DNA of 55,638 nt from a bacterium (GTDB lineage: Bacteria > Bacteroidota > Bacteroidia > Bacteroidales > Muribaculaceae), in assembly GCA_004563195.1 (NCBI GenBank), contig SFTJ01000037.1, positions 1 through 55,638 of the forward strand, written 5' to 3'. Position numbers and translations under genes: made by a program. The notes beneath the pieces were generated by a model. That model did no database searches and was not told where the DNA came from. It worked only from the letters and a program-made list of their open reading frames with translations. Below, piece after piece: positions 16,096 through 26,241 of this stretch (position 1 is the first letter of the stretch; each line of letters begins with the position of its first letter).

Positions 16096-16476
16096 ATGAT
16101 AACTATACGGTCAAAAGGGAGTTTCTCACGGTCGAAGAGAATTCTGAAAAAGATGTCCAAGACCGAAATCGAGAAATCTTTGGCTGCATATGGCGAACGC
16201 GGAGTGGCGCTTCTATCATCTGCCACCCCGACCCGTTCGGGATTAACGGCAAACTCTTGGAGTTATGAAATCGAAAACAGCAGTGGTTCTGCACGAATCG
16301 TGTGGACCAATTCAAATATAGTAGGTGAAAAATACAATTTGGCGATTCTGATCCAATATGGCCATGGGACCGGGACCGGTGGGTACGTGACGGGAATTGA
16401 TTACATTAACCCAACACTACGCCCCTTATTTGAGGAGATGGCAAATAGTATCTGGAAGGAGGTGACTTCGGTATGA
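16096..16476 (+). CDS. HK97 gp10-like tail/neck protein
   Basis: A 126-residue protein. ATG 16096 has GGGGTGGTGAG upstream and gives MITIRSKGSFSRSKRILKK, a typical family start. The in-frame ATG 16072 overlaps the chaperone stop and cannot be excluded (134 residues). VALLSSATPTRSGLTANSWSYEI and the ILIQYGHGTGTGGYV loop are hallmarks of the gp10-like family, which joins head and tail. Finding it after the chaperones instead of before the tube is an unusual order. Confidence 0.75.
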   Translation: MITIRSKGSFSRSKRILKKMSKTEIEKSLAAYGERGVALLSSATPTRSGLTANSWSYEIENSSGSARIVWTNSNIVGEKYNLAILIQYGHGTGTGGYVTGIDYINPTLRPLFEEMANSIWKEVTSV

Positions 16477-19400
16477 GCACTATAGACAACAGAGTAGTTC
16501 GGATGGAATTCGAGAATGCGAATTTCGAACGAAATGCGAAAGAGTCTATGAAGACTCTGGAAAAACTGGACAAATCTCTGGAATTCAAAAATGGAAAGAA
16601 GTCATTCAAGGACGTTGAAGAGGCAGCTGCAGCTTGCAATTTTAAGCCATTAATGGAAGCAGTTGATACTGTTAAAGTACAGTTTACTGCACTCGGTTCC
16701 GTTGCGAATCGTGTAATGCAGCGAATTACGGATTCTGTCCTGGACACCGGTAAAAAAATGCTGAAGTCCCTGACAATCGATCCCATCATGTCCGGTTACT
16801 CCAAATATGAGGAAAAAACGGCTTCTGTTCAGACGTTGTTAAACTCCACTGGATTATCGCTGGACGAGGTAAACGGGTATCTTTCGAAGCTTATGTGGTT
16901 CTCCGACGAGACAAGCTATAGCTTCACACAGATGACCTCAGCTCTTGCTACCATGACTTCTGCCGGCGGCGATGTCGCAAAGATCGTTCCGATGCTGCAG
17001 GGTGTTGCAAACGCTACTGCTTTCGCCGGTAAAGGTGCCAGAGAATTCAGCGGCGCTATTTTTAACTTAAATCAGTCCTACTCCGGCGGTTTCCTTAGCT
17101 ATATGGACTATAACAGCTTAGATAGAACATATAATATTTTCAGTAAGCAGTTGAAGCAAGCATTTATTGACAATGCAAAGGCTCTTGGAAAACTGGATAA
17201 GGAAGGGCGTACGGCTTCCGGAACGCTGGTTGATATTTCGAACTTCGCCAGCACGTTAAGCGAAAGATGGGCCGACCGAGATGTTATGGAAGCGTCGTTT
17301 GGCTGGTTCAACGAAGTTACAGATCAGGCGTATGCTCTTGTAAAAGCTGGAAAGTATGCCACGGCATCTGATGCATATGATGCACTCGCCGGGCAGTTTA
17401 ATGATATTCAGTACGCAGCCGCGCGATCTGCGCAGGAAGCAAAATCCTTTACTGAAGCGATCGATTCCGTAAAAGACGCCGTAAGCAGCGGCTGGATGCA
17501 GACTTTTGAATATTTGTTCGGTAATTACGAACAGTCAAAAGTTTTATGGACGGATTTAGCGAACAGTCTTTATGATATTTTTGCTGAGCCAGCGAATCAG
17601 CGAAATTCTGTGTTAAAAGAAGCCCTCACTGACACCTGGGGACAGTTTCAAGAGCAGATCGAAGACACTGGCATTGAATGGGAGAAGTTCCAAGATCGGC
17701 TCATTGAGTACGGAAAAGCAAACGGTAAAATTACCGAAGAAGAAATCAAAAACGCAAAATCTCTGGAAGATGTTATCAAATCCGGATGGCTTAGCGGCGA
17801 TATTGTCTCCGAAGTTCTTAAGGGATTTACAAAAGGCGTACAGACCAAGTCCATGGAAGAACGTATCGCGGACGCAAATAAAATCGCAAGAGAAGTTATG
17901 CGCGGCGATTGGGGTAAAGGCGACGATCGGCGGAAGCGGTTAATCGAGGCAGGATACGATGCCGCCGAAGTTCAAAGATATGTAAACGCTCTTTATCAAA
18001 AGGGTACGATCGCGGTTGAAGATCTTGGAAAAGCTGAAGAGACGCTCAGTGATATTACGGATGAGCAGAGAGAGAAGATTGAAGAAGCTGCAGCGCAAAT
18101 TGAAAAATTCGACAAACTGATCGCGAGCTTTAAAGATCCTTCGGGTCGAGATAAGATGCTGCAGAGCATTAAAAACATCTTGAACGAACTGCTGCCAATC
18201 TTAGACGTTTTTAAACTTGCATGGACAGATGTATTCGGAGAGCTTTCTGCAGATAATATTACCTCGTTTATTAATAAATTTGCCGAAATGTCTGAAGAAT
18301 TCAAAATCAGTGATGAAACATTAGAAAGTCTTCGCAACACGTTCGGCGGTATCTTTGCGATCTTAAAACTTATTATTCGTGTAGGGAAAGGACTTCTCAA
18401 AGTCTTTTCTCCGTTTTTCCGGCTTGTTACAAGGGTTTCTGGACGCGTTGTCAAAGCGTTTGGAAATATAGGTTCCGCTATTAAAAAGGCACTTAGCGGG
18501 ACTGTAGTTGAGAAGCTTTCGGAAACATTCCGTACCGTTTTTGACAAGGTTGTTTCGGTAATTGAATCATTTTTGGACTTTATCGGCCGTGTGGGAGAGG
18601 CCATCAAAGAACTGTTCCCGAGCTTTAACATTGGGGACCAACTCAATAACTTGATTCAGTCTTCCTTTGGTAGCAAGGTTCTGGAAAGCGTTCTTTCTTT
18701 TCTGGAAGGAATTAAGAGCCAGCTGGATCAGATTTCAAAGACTGATATTAAGGACTGGTTCGATAAGGTTGGTAAGAAAATCGGCGAATTCCGGTCGAAG
18801 ATCGTATCGGTATGGAAAGCAATTAAGAAATTCCTTAACCCGGTGATCCAACGGCTCAAGCAGGTTTTGCAGCCAGTTGTAAACTATCTGACCCAGAATG
18901 TCGTCCCGGCGATAAGCGGGTTTGTTACAGAAATAATCAATTCTGATCATCCGCTGCAGACGCTGTGGGAAAAGTTGGTAGCACTGTTAGACCCGGTCGC
19001 TGATCTTTGGGATACGTTTAAGAATCTTATAGAGAAATTAGATTTTTCAAAATGGGGTAAAGAAGTTGGCGGTGCAATCGAAGTAATATGGGAAAAAATC
19101 GAAGGCTTTATCGAAACCGTTAAAAAAGATCTTCAGGGCCTTGACCTTACACAAATCATTGCAATTGCGGCCGTTGGGGCGATTGCAGCAGTGATTATAA
19201 CAATCGATAAAGCGCTTACCGGCATCACGAATCTTTCTACGAGCGTAAAGACCTTTTTCGACAACTTAGTTACGTATATAAAACCCGCCGCCGCAAAGAC
19301 TTTCTCCAGGAATGTGACTCTTGTTATGGGCGCGATAATCGCATTAGTTGGCGCTGTCTATTTATTGTCAACAATCGATGACAAGGGCGATCTCTGGAAT

Positions 19401-22400
19401 GCTGTCGGTGCGGTTGCCACCTTGGCAGTTATTTTAGGGGCGCTTTCCGGCGGGCTCACCCTCCTTGCGAGTAAAATCAAACTGCAGACTGCAGCAAAAA
19501 TGGGGAATCTCGCCAAAGGCATGCTTGCAATTTCCGGTGCAATCGGAATTTTAAGTATGTCGCTGCTGGCGATCAGCATGATTGAAATTACAAGCTGGAA
19601 GCAGGCAGGAATGATTTTGACCATGCTTGCCGGGACCATGGCGGTACTGATGGTTGCCGTTATCGCTATTAGTCGATTCGGAAAATCCATGCCACTCAAG
19701 AGCGTTTCTGTTATTGCCATCGCGTTGTCGATCTTATTGCTGGTGAAGGCGCTGGAGAAGTTAACGGCGCTCAAATTGGAGGCGAATGCCGGACTATTCA
19801 ATACACTACAAGATGTTCTCATGTCCATGTTCGCACTGGCGCTGATTTCTCGTTCAGCAAGTTTTTCTGGAATGCTCGGAGTTGCTGGCGTGATCGGTGC
19901 AATATATCTTCTTATGGTCGTGATTGACAAGCTGAAGACCTTCGATTTCAGCGGAATGCAAAATAATGTAGCCAGCGTAATTTTCGTAATCGGTGCAGTT
20001 ATGGCTTTGTACACAATTGCGTCAATCGCCGGCGCTTTCGCAAACAAATATAGCGCCAAATCTGTCATATCGATTGCCATTAGTTTACTGGCAATTGTCG
20101 GGAGTATTTGGTTACTTGGAAAAGTATTAACAAATTATTCCAAAACGATGGACGCAGGTAAAGTGCAGGAAAGCCTGCGTAGCTTCGCAGTCATTTGGCT
20201 CATGGTTATCGGTTTAATCCTCACTTTAGGCTTAGCTTCTAATATTTCAGCAGGCAATGGTGGGTTTGCGAAAATTGGTGCTGGGCTGTTGTTTGCGGTC
20301 GGCGCAATTGCCCTCTTAGCATTGGTACTTAAGTCCATAACAAATCTTATTACGGCCAACCCGGGGGCAGAAGGAAAGATTTGGGAGGCTGTTGGCATCA
20401 TCGCCATTCTCAGTTTAGTGGTTGACGGCCTTATGCTTGCGGCCGGAGGAGCGGCAAAACTCGGTGGTAAGACCGGAATGGTGTATATGCTTGCAGCCCT
20501 TGGTATGATCATCGCTATTTTGACCGCATTTTATGCATTACAGTTGATTCCTGTCGACCAACTACTTAAAACCGCAGCTTCGATGGCTATCGCCATGGGT
20601 GCAATTGGTCTGGTCATGGTCGCTATGGCCGGGGCAGTCAAAATGGCGAATAACGCAGGTAAGGGCTCCGGTAAAGGCATCTTTGCCATGATCGCGATGA
20701 TTGTGCCGCTGATTTTCGCTGCTGCATCCTTGTTCGTTCTCGCGCAACTTCCCTGGGATTCTCTTCTTGCTGCAATGGTTGCCTTGAGCGGAGTTATGAT
20801 ATTGATGGCACTTGCTGCCAAAATTGCAAGTAAAAGTGCTATGGGCGGAGTAGCATTGCTGGCCATGGCAGTTCCGGTGTTGGCAATTGCCGCCGCATTA
20901 ACTATATTAGCAGCAGTTCCCTGGCAGGGTTTGTTAAAAGCGGGAATTGCACTTTTAGCCACAATGGCAGTTATGGCCCTTATCAGTTTGCTTGCATCTA
21001 AAACTATTATTGGTGCTGCGGCAATCGCGATTCTTAGCGCGGCCTTACTTATCGCGGCTGCTGCCTTTATTGTCTTTACATCTGCATTAGAGCGGCTCCA
21101 GTCTGTTGATTTTGCTACTATCGGCAGCGGACTACGGACGATTCTTGGCCCGCTTGCAATCCTTGCAGCAATTGGGCTTTTAGGTTCCATTGGCGGCGTT
21201 GGTCTTATTGTGCTGTCCGGCGGCATGCTTGCACTCGCCGGTTCGATGACCGTTCTTTCTGAAGCGGCGATCCTTGCTGCAAATGCGATCCTTTTCGCTA
21301 AAGGTGCCTTGGACTTCTTCTCTGGTAAAGGTACGGAATCCTGGGAGCTTGCTGTGCAAATGCGGAATGAAGCGAATGCGCTCGAAGAAGAGTCCGATAA
21401 TATGCAGCAGACGATTGACGAAGCCACAGAAAAGACAACTGAAGCTATCGACAGTTATGGCGAGGAAACGGCTAAAGCATACGAAGAAGCCGGGGAGAAG
21501 ATCGCCGAAGCACAAGCCGAAGCGCAAATCGACACGACGCCTCAGGAAACAGTTCCTGATCTTCAAAATGAAGTAACCAGTGTCGGGGGGACTACAGAAG
21601 GCGCAACAGCAGATGCTGCAGCCGCGATGGGTCTGGATTTTGATATAAGTAAAATTACTGCCGGCTTTGGAGAGCAGATTAAAACGTGGTTCAGCGGGAG
21701 CGATGCTATGGCGGCATTAACCGAGGGCTTCGGTAATCTATTCTCAGGACTCGATTTTAGTAGCATCGGTAGTAGTTTAAATCTTGAGGGACTTGGCGCG
21801 ATGATGGTTCCGCAGATCAATTCGGAAGAGAACGCTGCCGCCGTAACGGAAGGCATGCAGGGGATGTTCTCCGGTAGCACAGAAGCTGGAGCAGCGGCCG
21901 GCACTGAAAGCGGTAACGCATATGCTGGGGCTGCTGCAGCTGCTATGGTTAGCGAAGAAAACACAATGGGCGTTACTACTTCCGGCCAAGATCTGGGCAA
22001 CGCCACGGAAGGTGGATTCCGAAGCGTTTCTCCGAATGACTCCGGTAAATGGTTCGTCGAGGGTATCAAAGTTGGTATCGGAAATGAAGCGAGTTCATTA
22101 CTCACTTATATCGAATCATTAGCGAATGAGTGTATCAATAAATTGAACATCACTTGGAGTGTACATAGCCCATCGAGAGAAACGCAATGGAGTGCAATGC
22201 AGTTTGTCAACGGTTTGGTTGTCGGCATCCGTGATAATCAGAAGTATGCGATTTATGCGATCGAAGATCTTGCAGGAGACACATTGGCTACTTTGAACCG
22301 TGTTTTGGACTCTGATCAAGATGGCGCGATTCGGCCGGTCCTTGATATGAGCGAAATCGTAAATCAAATGGATACTTTCGGATCAGATTCCGAATGGAAG

Positions 22401-22652
22401 CCGGTTATCACCCCTGTGCTGGACATGTCTGGAGTTGAACCGGGACTTCGTAATCTGAATGCGATTGCCGGCTATCGAGCGCCGAAAGTCGCAGAGATGA
22501 ATGCCGGAATGGACGCCGGAGACAACACGGACTCCCCGGTCACGTTTAATCAGTACAACTACTCCCCGAAAGCATTGACTCGGTTGGAGATCTATAGGCA
22601 AACAAAGAACCAGCTTTCAATGATGAAGGGGGTTGCGAGGAAGAAAGTATGA
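16473..22652 (+). CDS. Tape measure protein with an embedded Cpl-7-like motif
   Basis: A 2059-residue protein that sets tail length and helps DNA entry. The N-terminal part is helical with MTSALATMTSAGGDVAKIVPML, the TP901-type signature. Residues ~460-505 contain GDWGKGDDRRKRLIEAGY, a Cpl-7 (CW_7) wall-binding motif matching the two in the endolysin. Residues ~890-1620 hold many hydrophobic helices. The C-terminal half is Ala/Gly-rich. At about 1.5 Angstrom per residue the tail would be about 300 nm, an inference from known phages. It overlaps its neighbours by 4 bases on each side. Confidence 0.92.
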   Translation: MSTIDNRVVRMEFENANFERNAKESMKTLEKLDKSLEFKNGKKSFKDVEEAAAACNFKPLMEAVDTVKVQFTALGSVANRVMQRITDSVLDTGKKMLKSLTIDPIMSGYSKYEEKTASVQTLLNSTGLSLDEVNGYLSKLMWFSDETSYSFTQMTSALATMTSAGGDVAKIVPMLQGVANATAFAGKGAREFSGAIFNLNQSYSGGFLSYMDYNSLDRTYNIFSKQLKQAFIDNAKALGKLDKEGRTASGTLVDISNFASTLSERWADRDVMEASFGWFNEVTDQAYALVKAGKYATASDAYDALAGQFNDIQYAAARSAQEAKSFTEAIDSVKDAVSSGWMQTFEYLFGNYEQSKVLWTDLANSLYDIFAEPANQRNSVLKEALTDTWGQFQEQIEDTGIEWEKFQDRLIEYGKANGKITEEEIKNAKSLEDVIKSGWLSGDIVSEVLKGFTKGVQTKSMEERIADANKIAREVMRGDWGKGDDRRKRLIEAGYDAAEVQRYVNALYQKGTIAVEDLGKAEETLSDITDEQREKIEEAAAQIEKFDKLIASFKDPSGRDKMLQSIKNILNELLPILDVFKLAWTDVFGELSADNITSFINKFAEMSEEFKISDETLESLRNTFGGIFAILKLIIRVGKGLLKVFSPFFRLVTRVSGRVVKAFGNIGSAIKKALSGTVVEKLSETFRTVFDKVVSVIESFLDFIGRVGEAIKELFPSFNIGDQLNNLIQSSFGSKVLESVLSFLEGIKSQLDQISKTDIKDWFDKVGKKIGEFRSKIVSVWKAIKKFLNPVIQRLKQVLQPVVNYLTQNVVPAISGFVTEIINSDHPLQTLWEKLVALLDPVADLWDTFKNLIEKLDFSKWGKEVGGAIEVIWEKIEGFIETVKKDLQGLDLTQIIAIAAVGAIAAVIITIDKALTGITNLSTSVKTFFDNLVTYIKPAAAKTFSRNVTLVMGAIIALVGAVYLLSTIDDKGDLWNAVGAVATLAVILGALSGGLTLLASKIKLQTAAKMGNLAKGMLAISGAIGILSMSLLAISMIEITSWKQAGMILTMLAGTMAVLMVAVIAISRFGKSMPLKSVSVIAIALSILLLVKALEKLTALKLEANAGLFNTLQDVLMSMFALALISRSASFSGMLGVAGVIGAIYLLMVVIDKLKTFDFSGMQNNVASVIFVIGAVMALYTIASIAGAFANKYSAKSVISIAISLLAIVGSIWLLGKVLTNYSKTMDAGKVQESLRSFAVIWLMVIGLILTLGLASNISAGNGGFAKIGAGLLFAVGAIALLALVLKSITNLITANPGAEGKIWEAVGIIAILSLVVDGLMLAAGGAAKLGGKTGMVYMLAALGMIIAILTAFYALQLIPVDQLLKTAASMAIAMGAIGLVMVAMAGAVKMANNAGKGSGKGIFAMIAMIVPLIFAAASLFVLAQLPWDSLLAAMVALSGVMILMALAAKIASKSAMGGVALLAMAVPVLAIAAALTILAAVPWQGLLKAGIALLATMAVMALISLLASKTIIGAAAIAILSAALLIAAAAFIVFTSALERLQSVDFATIGSGLRTILGPLAILAAIGLLGSIGGVGLIVLSGGMLALAGSMTVLSEAAILAANAILFAKGALDFFSGKGTESWELAVQMRNEANALEEESDNMQQTIDEATEKTTEAIDSYGEETAKAYEEAGEKIAEAQAEAQIDTTPQETVPDLQNEVTSVGGTTEGATADAAAAMGLDFDISKITAGFGEQIKTWFSGSDAMAALTEGFGNLFSGLDFSSIGSSLNLEGLGAMMVPQINSEENAAAVTEGMQGMFSGSTEAGAAAGTESGNAYAGAAAAAMVSEENTMGVTTSGQDLGNATEGGFRSVSPNDSGKWFVEGIKVGIGNEASSLLTYIESLANECINKLNITWSVHSPSRETQWSAMQFVNGLVVGIRDNQKYAIYAIEDLAGDTLATLNRVLDSDQDGAIRPVLDMSEIVNQMDTFGSDSEWKPVITPVLDMSGVEPGLRNLNAIAGYRAPKVAEMNAGMDAGDNTDSPVTFNQYNYSPKALTRLEIYRQTKNQLSMMKGVARKKV

Positions 22653-23557
22653 TCAAAAATATTCAAATTACAAGCTTCCGAAATGAAACATTGACGATCG
22701 AATTAGCGAATCCTGAGAAATCGGGGTTCGCTATTTCTGACATTACAGGTCTCGGGCCGGTAAAAGCGGAAATCAACACGATCGAGAATGGTATAAATGA
22801 TGGCGCGGTATATAACTCGGCGCATGTCAGTTATCGAAATATCGTTCTTTCTATTCGGTTTGTCGGGATTGACATAGAAAGTCTTCGTCAAAAATCGTAC
22901 CGGTTCTTCTCAGTGAAGCAGAGTGTAAAACTTCTAATTGAGACAGATAATCGCACAATGAATATCGAGGGATATGTTGAGTCCAATGAGCCCACAATTT
23001 TCTCCAAGAACGAAGGTTGTAAGATTTCGATTATTTGTCCGTCACCGTATTTCAAAATGGGAAGCGGCGACCCGAATACTACCACATTCAGCGGGCATGA
23101 CGCGGCGTTTGAATTCCCTTTCTCGAATGAATCGTTAACTGAAAAGAAGCTTATGTTCGGCATAGTGCGAACGGATACTGCCGGTAATGTGTATTATGAA
23201 GGCGATGTCGGTACAGGGATCATCATAACGATCTCGGCCCTGGGTCCCGTTAAAAACATAAAGATATACAATATTATGACAAAAGAACAGATGGTTTTGA
23301 ATACGGACAAGATCAAGACTTTAACCGGTACAGCATTTGACGCCGGGGATGAAATCATCATATCCACGATTAAGAATAAAAAGTCTATTCGTTTACTGCG
23401 AAATGGTGTTTACACTGATATTCTTCGTTGTCTCGACCTGAAGTCCGATTGGTTCGTGATTTATAAGGGTGATAATGTTTTCTCCTATACGGCAGATACC
23501 GGAGTAGACAATCTGCAATTCCGTATTACGAACGACGTGATTTACGAAGGGGTGTAA
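22649..23557 (+). CDS. Distal tail protein (Dit-like)
   Basis: A 302-residue protein directly after the tape measure (ATGA overlap). It opens with MIKNIQITSFRNETLTIEL and has FAISDITGLGPVKAEIN and VLSIRFVGIDIESLRQKSY, as in siphovirus tail component (Dit) proteins. The C-terminal half is a beta-rich domain. Dit forms the hub between tail tube and baseplate. Confidence 0.85.
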   Translation: MIKNIQITSFRNETLTIELANPEKSGFAISDITGLGPVKAEINTIENGINDGAVYNSAHVSYRNIVLSIRFVGIDIESLRQKSYRFFSVKQSVKLLIETDNRTMNIEGYVESNEPTIFSKNEGCKISIICPSPYFKMGSGDPNTTTFSGHDAAFEFPFSNESLTEKKLMFGIVRTDTAGNVYYEGDVGTGIIITISALGPVKNIKIYNIMTKEQMVLNTDKIKTLTGTAFDAGDEIIISTIKNKKSIRLLRNGVYTDILRCLDLKSDWFVIYKGDNVFSYTADTGVDNLQFRITNDVIYEGV

Positions 23558-23558
23558 C

Positions 23559-24611
23559 ATGTATTACGTTCTTGATGATAGCTTTGTTCCCATTATGCCC
23601 TTCGAAAACTACGTTTCGTTTTTGTGGACGGATCGGTTTTTTGAAGCCGGCGATTTCGAGATCGAGACAATGCCCGAAACTGCGCTTCTTGAACAATGCA
23701 AACAGGACTACTACATTCTGAATACAGAGTCTGAGCATGAAATGATCATCGAGGGGTTGAAAATAACCACTGATACAGAAGAGGGGACTCGGCTATATAT
23801 AACCGGGTCCTCTTTAGAGTCTATATTAAAACGCCGAATCGTTTGGTCAAAGACCCTTCTGAGCGGAAATCTTCAAAATGGAATTAAAAAAATCCTTGAT
23901 GAGAACATCATTTCCCCAACGGATGAAACGCGGAAAATACCGAATTTTGTGTTCCAGGAATCGACGGACGAAGCAATTACAAAACTGGAACTGGCTCGTG
24001 AATGCGATAAAGAAAACATTTACGATCTTATTACGGATATTTGTAAAACGAAAGAGATCGGTTTTAAGATCGTTCGGAACGAAAAAAATGAGTTTGTGTT
24101 TTCGTTGTATGCAGGAAAAGACCATTCATACACACAAGAGGTATTACCATTTGTAGCGTTTTCTCCGAAGTTTGATAATTTGGAGAACAGCGAGTTCAAC
24201 AACTCGACAACCGATTCTGTTAACACTGTATATGTTACCGGCGGAGAAAACGGAAACGAATCTGTAGTCGTCGGAAACCATACTGGGTTGCTTCGCCGTG
24301 AGTCATATGTTAATGCGGGCACTATTGAAGAGGGGTACACCGGAAGTTATGCTGACTTCCTTACAGAAAAAGGAAACGAAGAACTTAAAGACCGAAAAGT
24401 AACAAAGATATTTGAAGGCGATGTCGACGCTACCGGTTTATTTAAACTGGGTGTCGATTTTTCGTTAGGTGACATCGTTCAAATCGAGAATGAATTCCAA
24501 ATTCAAGATCGGGTTCGCGTTGTTGAAATCATTCATTCGGACGATGAAAACGGGCATACTGTATACCCAACATTTGAAGCATATGAAGAAATAGGGAAGG
24601 AGACTGTATGA
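23559..24611 (+). CDS. Gp37-like tail-associated protein (baseplate hub)
   Basis: A 350-residue protein of the Sipho_Gp37 type. Signatures are MYYVLDDSFVPIMPFENYVS, WTDRFFEAGDFEIE, LYITGSSLESILKRRIVW and the C-terminal VDFSLGDIVQIENEF. This family occupies the Tal position and caps the tail tip. It overlaps the next gene at 24608. No peptidase motif is visible. Confidence 0.82.
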   Translation: MYYVLDDSFVPIMPFENYVSFLWTDRFFEAGDFEIETMPETALLEQCKQDYYILNTESEHEMIIEGLKITTDTEEGTRLYITGSSLESILKRRIVWSKTLLSGNLQNGIKKILDENIISPTDETRKIPNFVFQESTDEAITKLELARECDKENIYDLITDICKTKEIGFKIVRNEKNEFVFSLYAGKDHSYTQEVLPFVAFSPKFDNLENSEFNNSTTDSVNTVYVTGGENGNESVVVGNHTGLLRRESYVNAGTIEEGYTGSYADFLTEKGNEELKDRKVTKIFEGDVDATGLFKLGVDFSLGDIVQIENEFQIQDRVRVVEIIHSDDENGHTVYPTFEAYEEIGKETV

Positions 24612-25441
24612 GTTTAACAAGCGGCTTTTTTGACAGTTTCAACGGAGACCGAAAATACAACAGTCTGCAATTTTCTTCGATTTTTGATGGAATAATCTCC
24701 GATGGTATATACGCCACATATGGTGACTATTTTCTTGTGTCGCCGGTTTCTGGGATGAACATTAAAGTCGGGACCGGCCGTGCTTGGCTTGACCACACAT
24801 GGACGCTAAATGACGCAGATTATCCCTTGACAGTCGAAGATGCAGAAGTTGTTTTGAAACGCATTGATACCGTGATTATTGAAGTCGATCGGAGCAATAG
24901 CGGTCGAATCAATCGTCTACGCATTCTAAAAGGAACCCCTGCAAGTGCTCCTGTTGCGCCACAACTTACAAAAACAGAATCGCTGAAGCAGTATCCATTG
25001 GCGGATATTCTTGTGAAGCCAAACGCTACAGAAATTGTTGCTGCAGACATTACGAACCGGATTGGCACAAAGGATCTTCCGTGGGTTTCTGGCATTATCG
25101 ACCATGTCTCGGCAGAGGAGCTTGTGCAGCAGTGGCGAATAGAATTTGACACCCTTCTGGACACCCTTCAAACGATGATTTCCCAAGTTGGTCAGCAGAC
25201 GATCATGGATAATAGTGTTGGAGCGTCGGCAATAATTAAGACCGGCGACAACGCTGTAACTGCTGCTACGGTGAAAGCGATCCCGGACAAGCCAGGCGCT
25301 GTAATTGCTTCACATTTATCGTCAGATATTACCTATACCACCATTGGTCTTACTTCAAATCAAGTTCGTAAGATTACGGCTGGTACCGGCGATCCTTCAG
25401 GGGGGTCTGATGGCGATATTTATTTGAAAATTATGAGCTAA
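24608..25441 (+). CDS. Baseplate / receptor-binding candidate
   Basis: A 277-residue protein. The N-terminus (SGFFDSFNGDRKYNSLQFSS) and the VGTGRAWLDHTW and RIDTVIIEVDRS segments are typical of the upper baseplate proteins that follow Gp37-like genes. The C-terminal GTGDPSGGSDGDIYLKI repeats the end of the small protein at 2602. It probably links the hub to receptor-binding proteins encoded at 1.4-3.6 kb; that link is inference. Confidence 0.7.
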   Translation: MSLTSGFFDSFNGDRKYNSLQFSSIFDGIISDGIYATYGDYFLVSPVSGMNIKVGTGRAWLDHTWTLNDADYPLTVEDAEVVLKRIDTVIIEVDRSNSGRINRLRILKGTPASAPVAPQLTKTESLKQYPLADILVKPNATEIVAADITNRIGTKDLPWVSGIIDHVSAEELVQQWRIEFDTLLDTLQTMISQVGQQTIMDNSVGASAIIKTGDNAVTAATVKAIPDKPGAVIASHLSSDITYTTIGLTSNQVRKITAGTGDPSGGSDGDIYLKIMS

Positions 25442-25461
25442 GATAAAGGAGGAAATTCAAA

Positions 25462-25893
25462 ATGGAATTTTTGAAAACTATTCTCCTTGCTTGTGGCAGT
25501 GCATTTGTAACTGGTTTGTTCACCATAATGCTTTCGAATTTAACTTATAAGAGGGAACAAAAAAGAAAACAAGAGATGAGAGACGAACAAATTCTTAAAA
25601 AGCTTGATGAGATTGAAAATAAGCTTAATCTACACATAGCAGATGACGAACGATACCGGGTAGAAGAAGGTCGTACTCGGTTTCTTCGTTTCTGTGATGA
25701 ATGCCGCCGTGGCGTTTTGCATACAGAAGAGCATTGGAATGATATTATAAAGGACATCGATGTCTATAAAGAATACTGTATGCGTCATGTCGACTATCAG
25801 AACGAGCGCGCTGTTCGCACTATTGATTATCTCATAGAAAAATATGATGAGCATATTAAGAATAACACATTCTTAGGAGGTAAAGCACAGTGA
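25462..25893 (+). CDS. Single-pass membrane protein with coiled coil, lysis region
   Basis: A 143-residue protein. Residues ~5-25 (TILLACGSAFVTGLFTIMLS) form a membrane helix, followed by a charged coiled coil (REQKRKQEMRDEQILKKLDE) and a helical tail. It sits just before the holin, overlapping its GTG start. Such proteins often accompany holins in gut phages. It could modulate the holin, but nothing proves it. Confidence 0.6.
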   Translation: MEFLKTILLACGSAFVTGLFTIMLSNLTYKREQKRKQEMRDEQILKKLDEIENKLNLHIADDERYRVEEGRTRFLRFCDECRRGVLHTEEHWNDIIKDIDVYKEYCMRHVDYQNERAVRTIDYLIEKYDEHIKNNTFLGGKAQ

Positions 25894-26102
25894 AACTTAA
25901 TGACAAAGTTTATGACGTCCTGAAGTGGATTGCACTGATCGCACTTAATGCTATCGGCGTCTGCTACAAGACCCTCGCTGCAGTTTGGGGCTGGCCTTTT
26001 GGTGAAGAGGTCCTCACTACTTGTACTGCTATTGCGCTCTGTCTTGGTACTCTGCTTGGTATCAGTACAGCGGAGTATAACAAGAGTCGTTTGCAGGAAT
26101 AA
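25890..26102 (+). CDS. Holin (Phage_holin_5_2-like)
   Basis: A 70-residue protein starting at GTG (25890) after AGGAGG. Two hydrophobic helices (WIALIALNAIGVCYKTLAAVW and a TCTAIALCLGTLLGIST segment) with WPFGEEV between and a charged, hydrophilic C-terminus (AEYNKSRLQE). This is the common holin of Clostridia phages. It opens the membrane so that the GH25 endolysin can reach the wall. Holin and lysin are 21 kb apart on this map but could be adjacent on a circular or permuted late transcript. Confidence 0.87.
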   Translation: MKLNDKVYDVLKWIALIALNAIGVCYKTLAAVWGWPFGEEVLTTCTAIALCLGTLLGISTAEYNKSRLQE

Positions 26103-26111
26103 CAGGAAATG

Positions 26112-26170
26112 GGAGTGGTAAAAAGTAGGTATCGGAAATCCGTTCCTACACCACTCCTACATTATTTTTT
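26112..26170 (+). terminator. Strong terminator ending the structural region
   Basis: GGAGTGGT pairs with ACCACTCC, with an inner GTAGG / CCTAC stem, followed by a T-rich run (ATTATTTTTT). It closes the late region just after the holin and separates it from the first copy of the CGCGAAA element. Confidence 0.85.
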
Positions 26171-26208
26171 ATTGACTATTTTATTTTTTCGATTTCAGTT
26201 TTCGGCGA

Positions 26209-26235
26209 CCGCGAAAAAAACTGTCCCTTGTATGA
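26209..26235 (+). promoter_or_regulatory. CGCGAAA element copy 1
   Basis: First copy of the 27-bp element (CCGCGAAAAAA, 8 bases, TTGTATGA). It runs directly into the AAAGGAG ribosome site of the next small gene. Inferred promoter. Confidence 0.7.
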
Positions 26236-26241
26236 AAGGAG

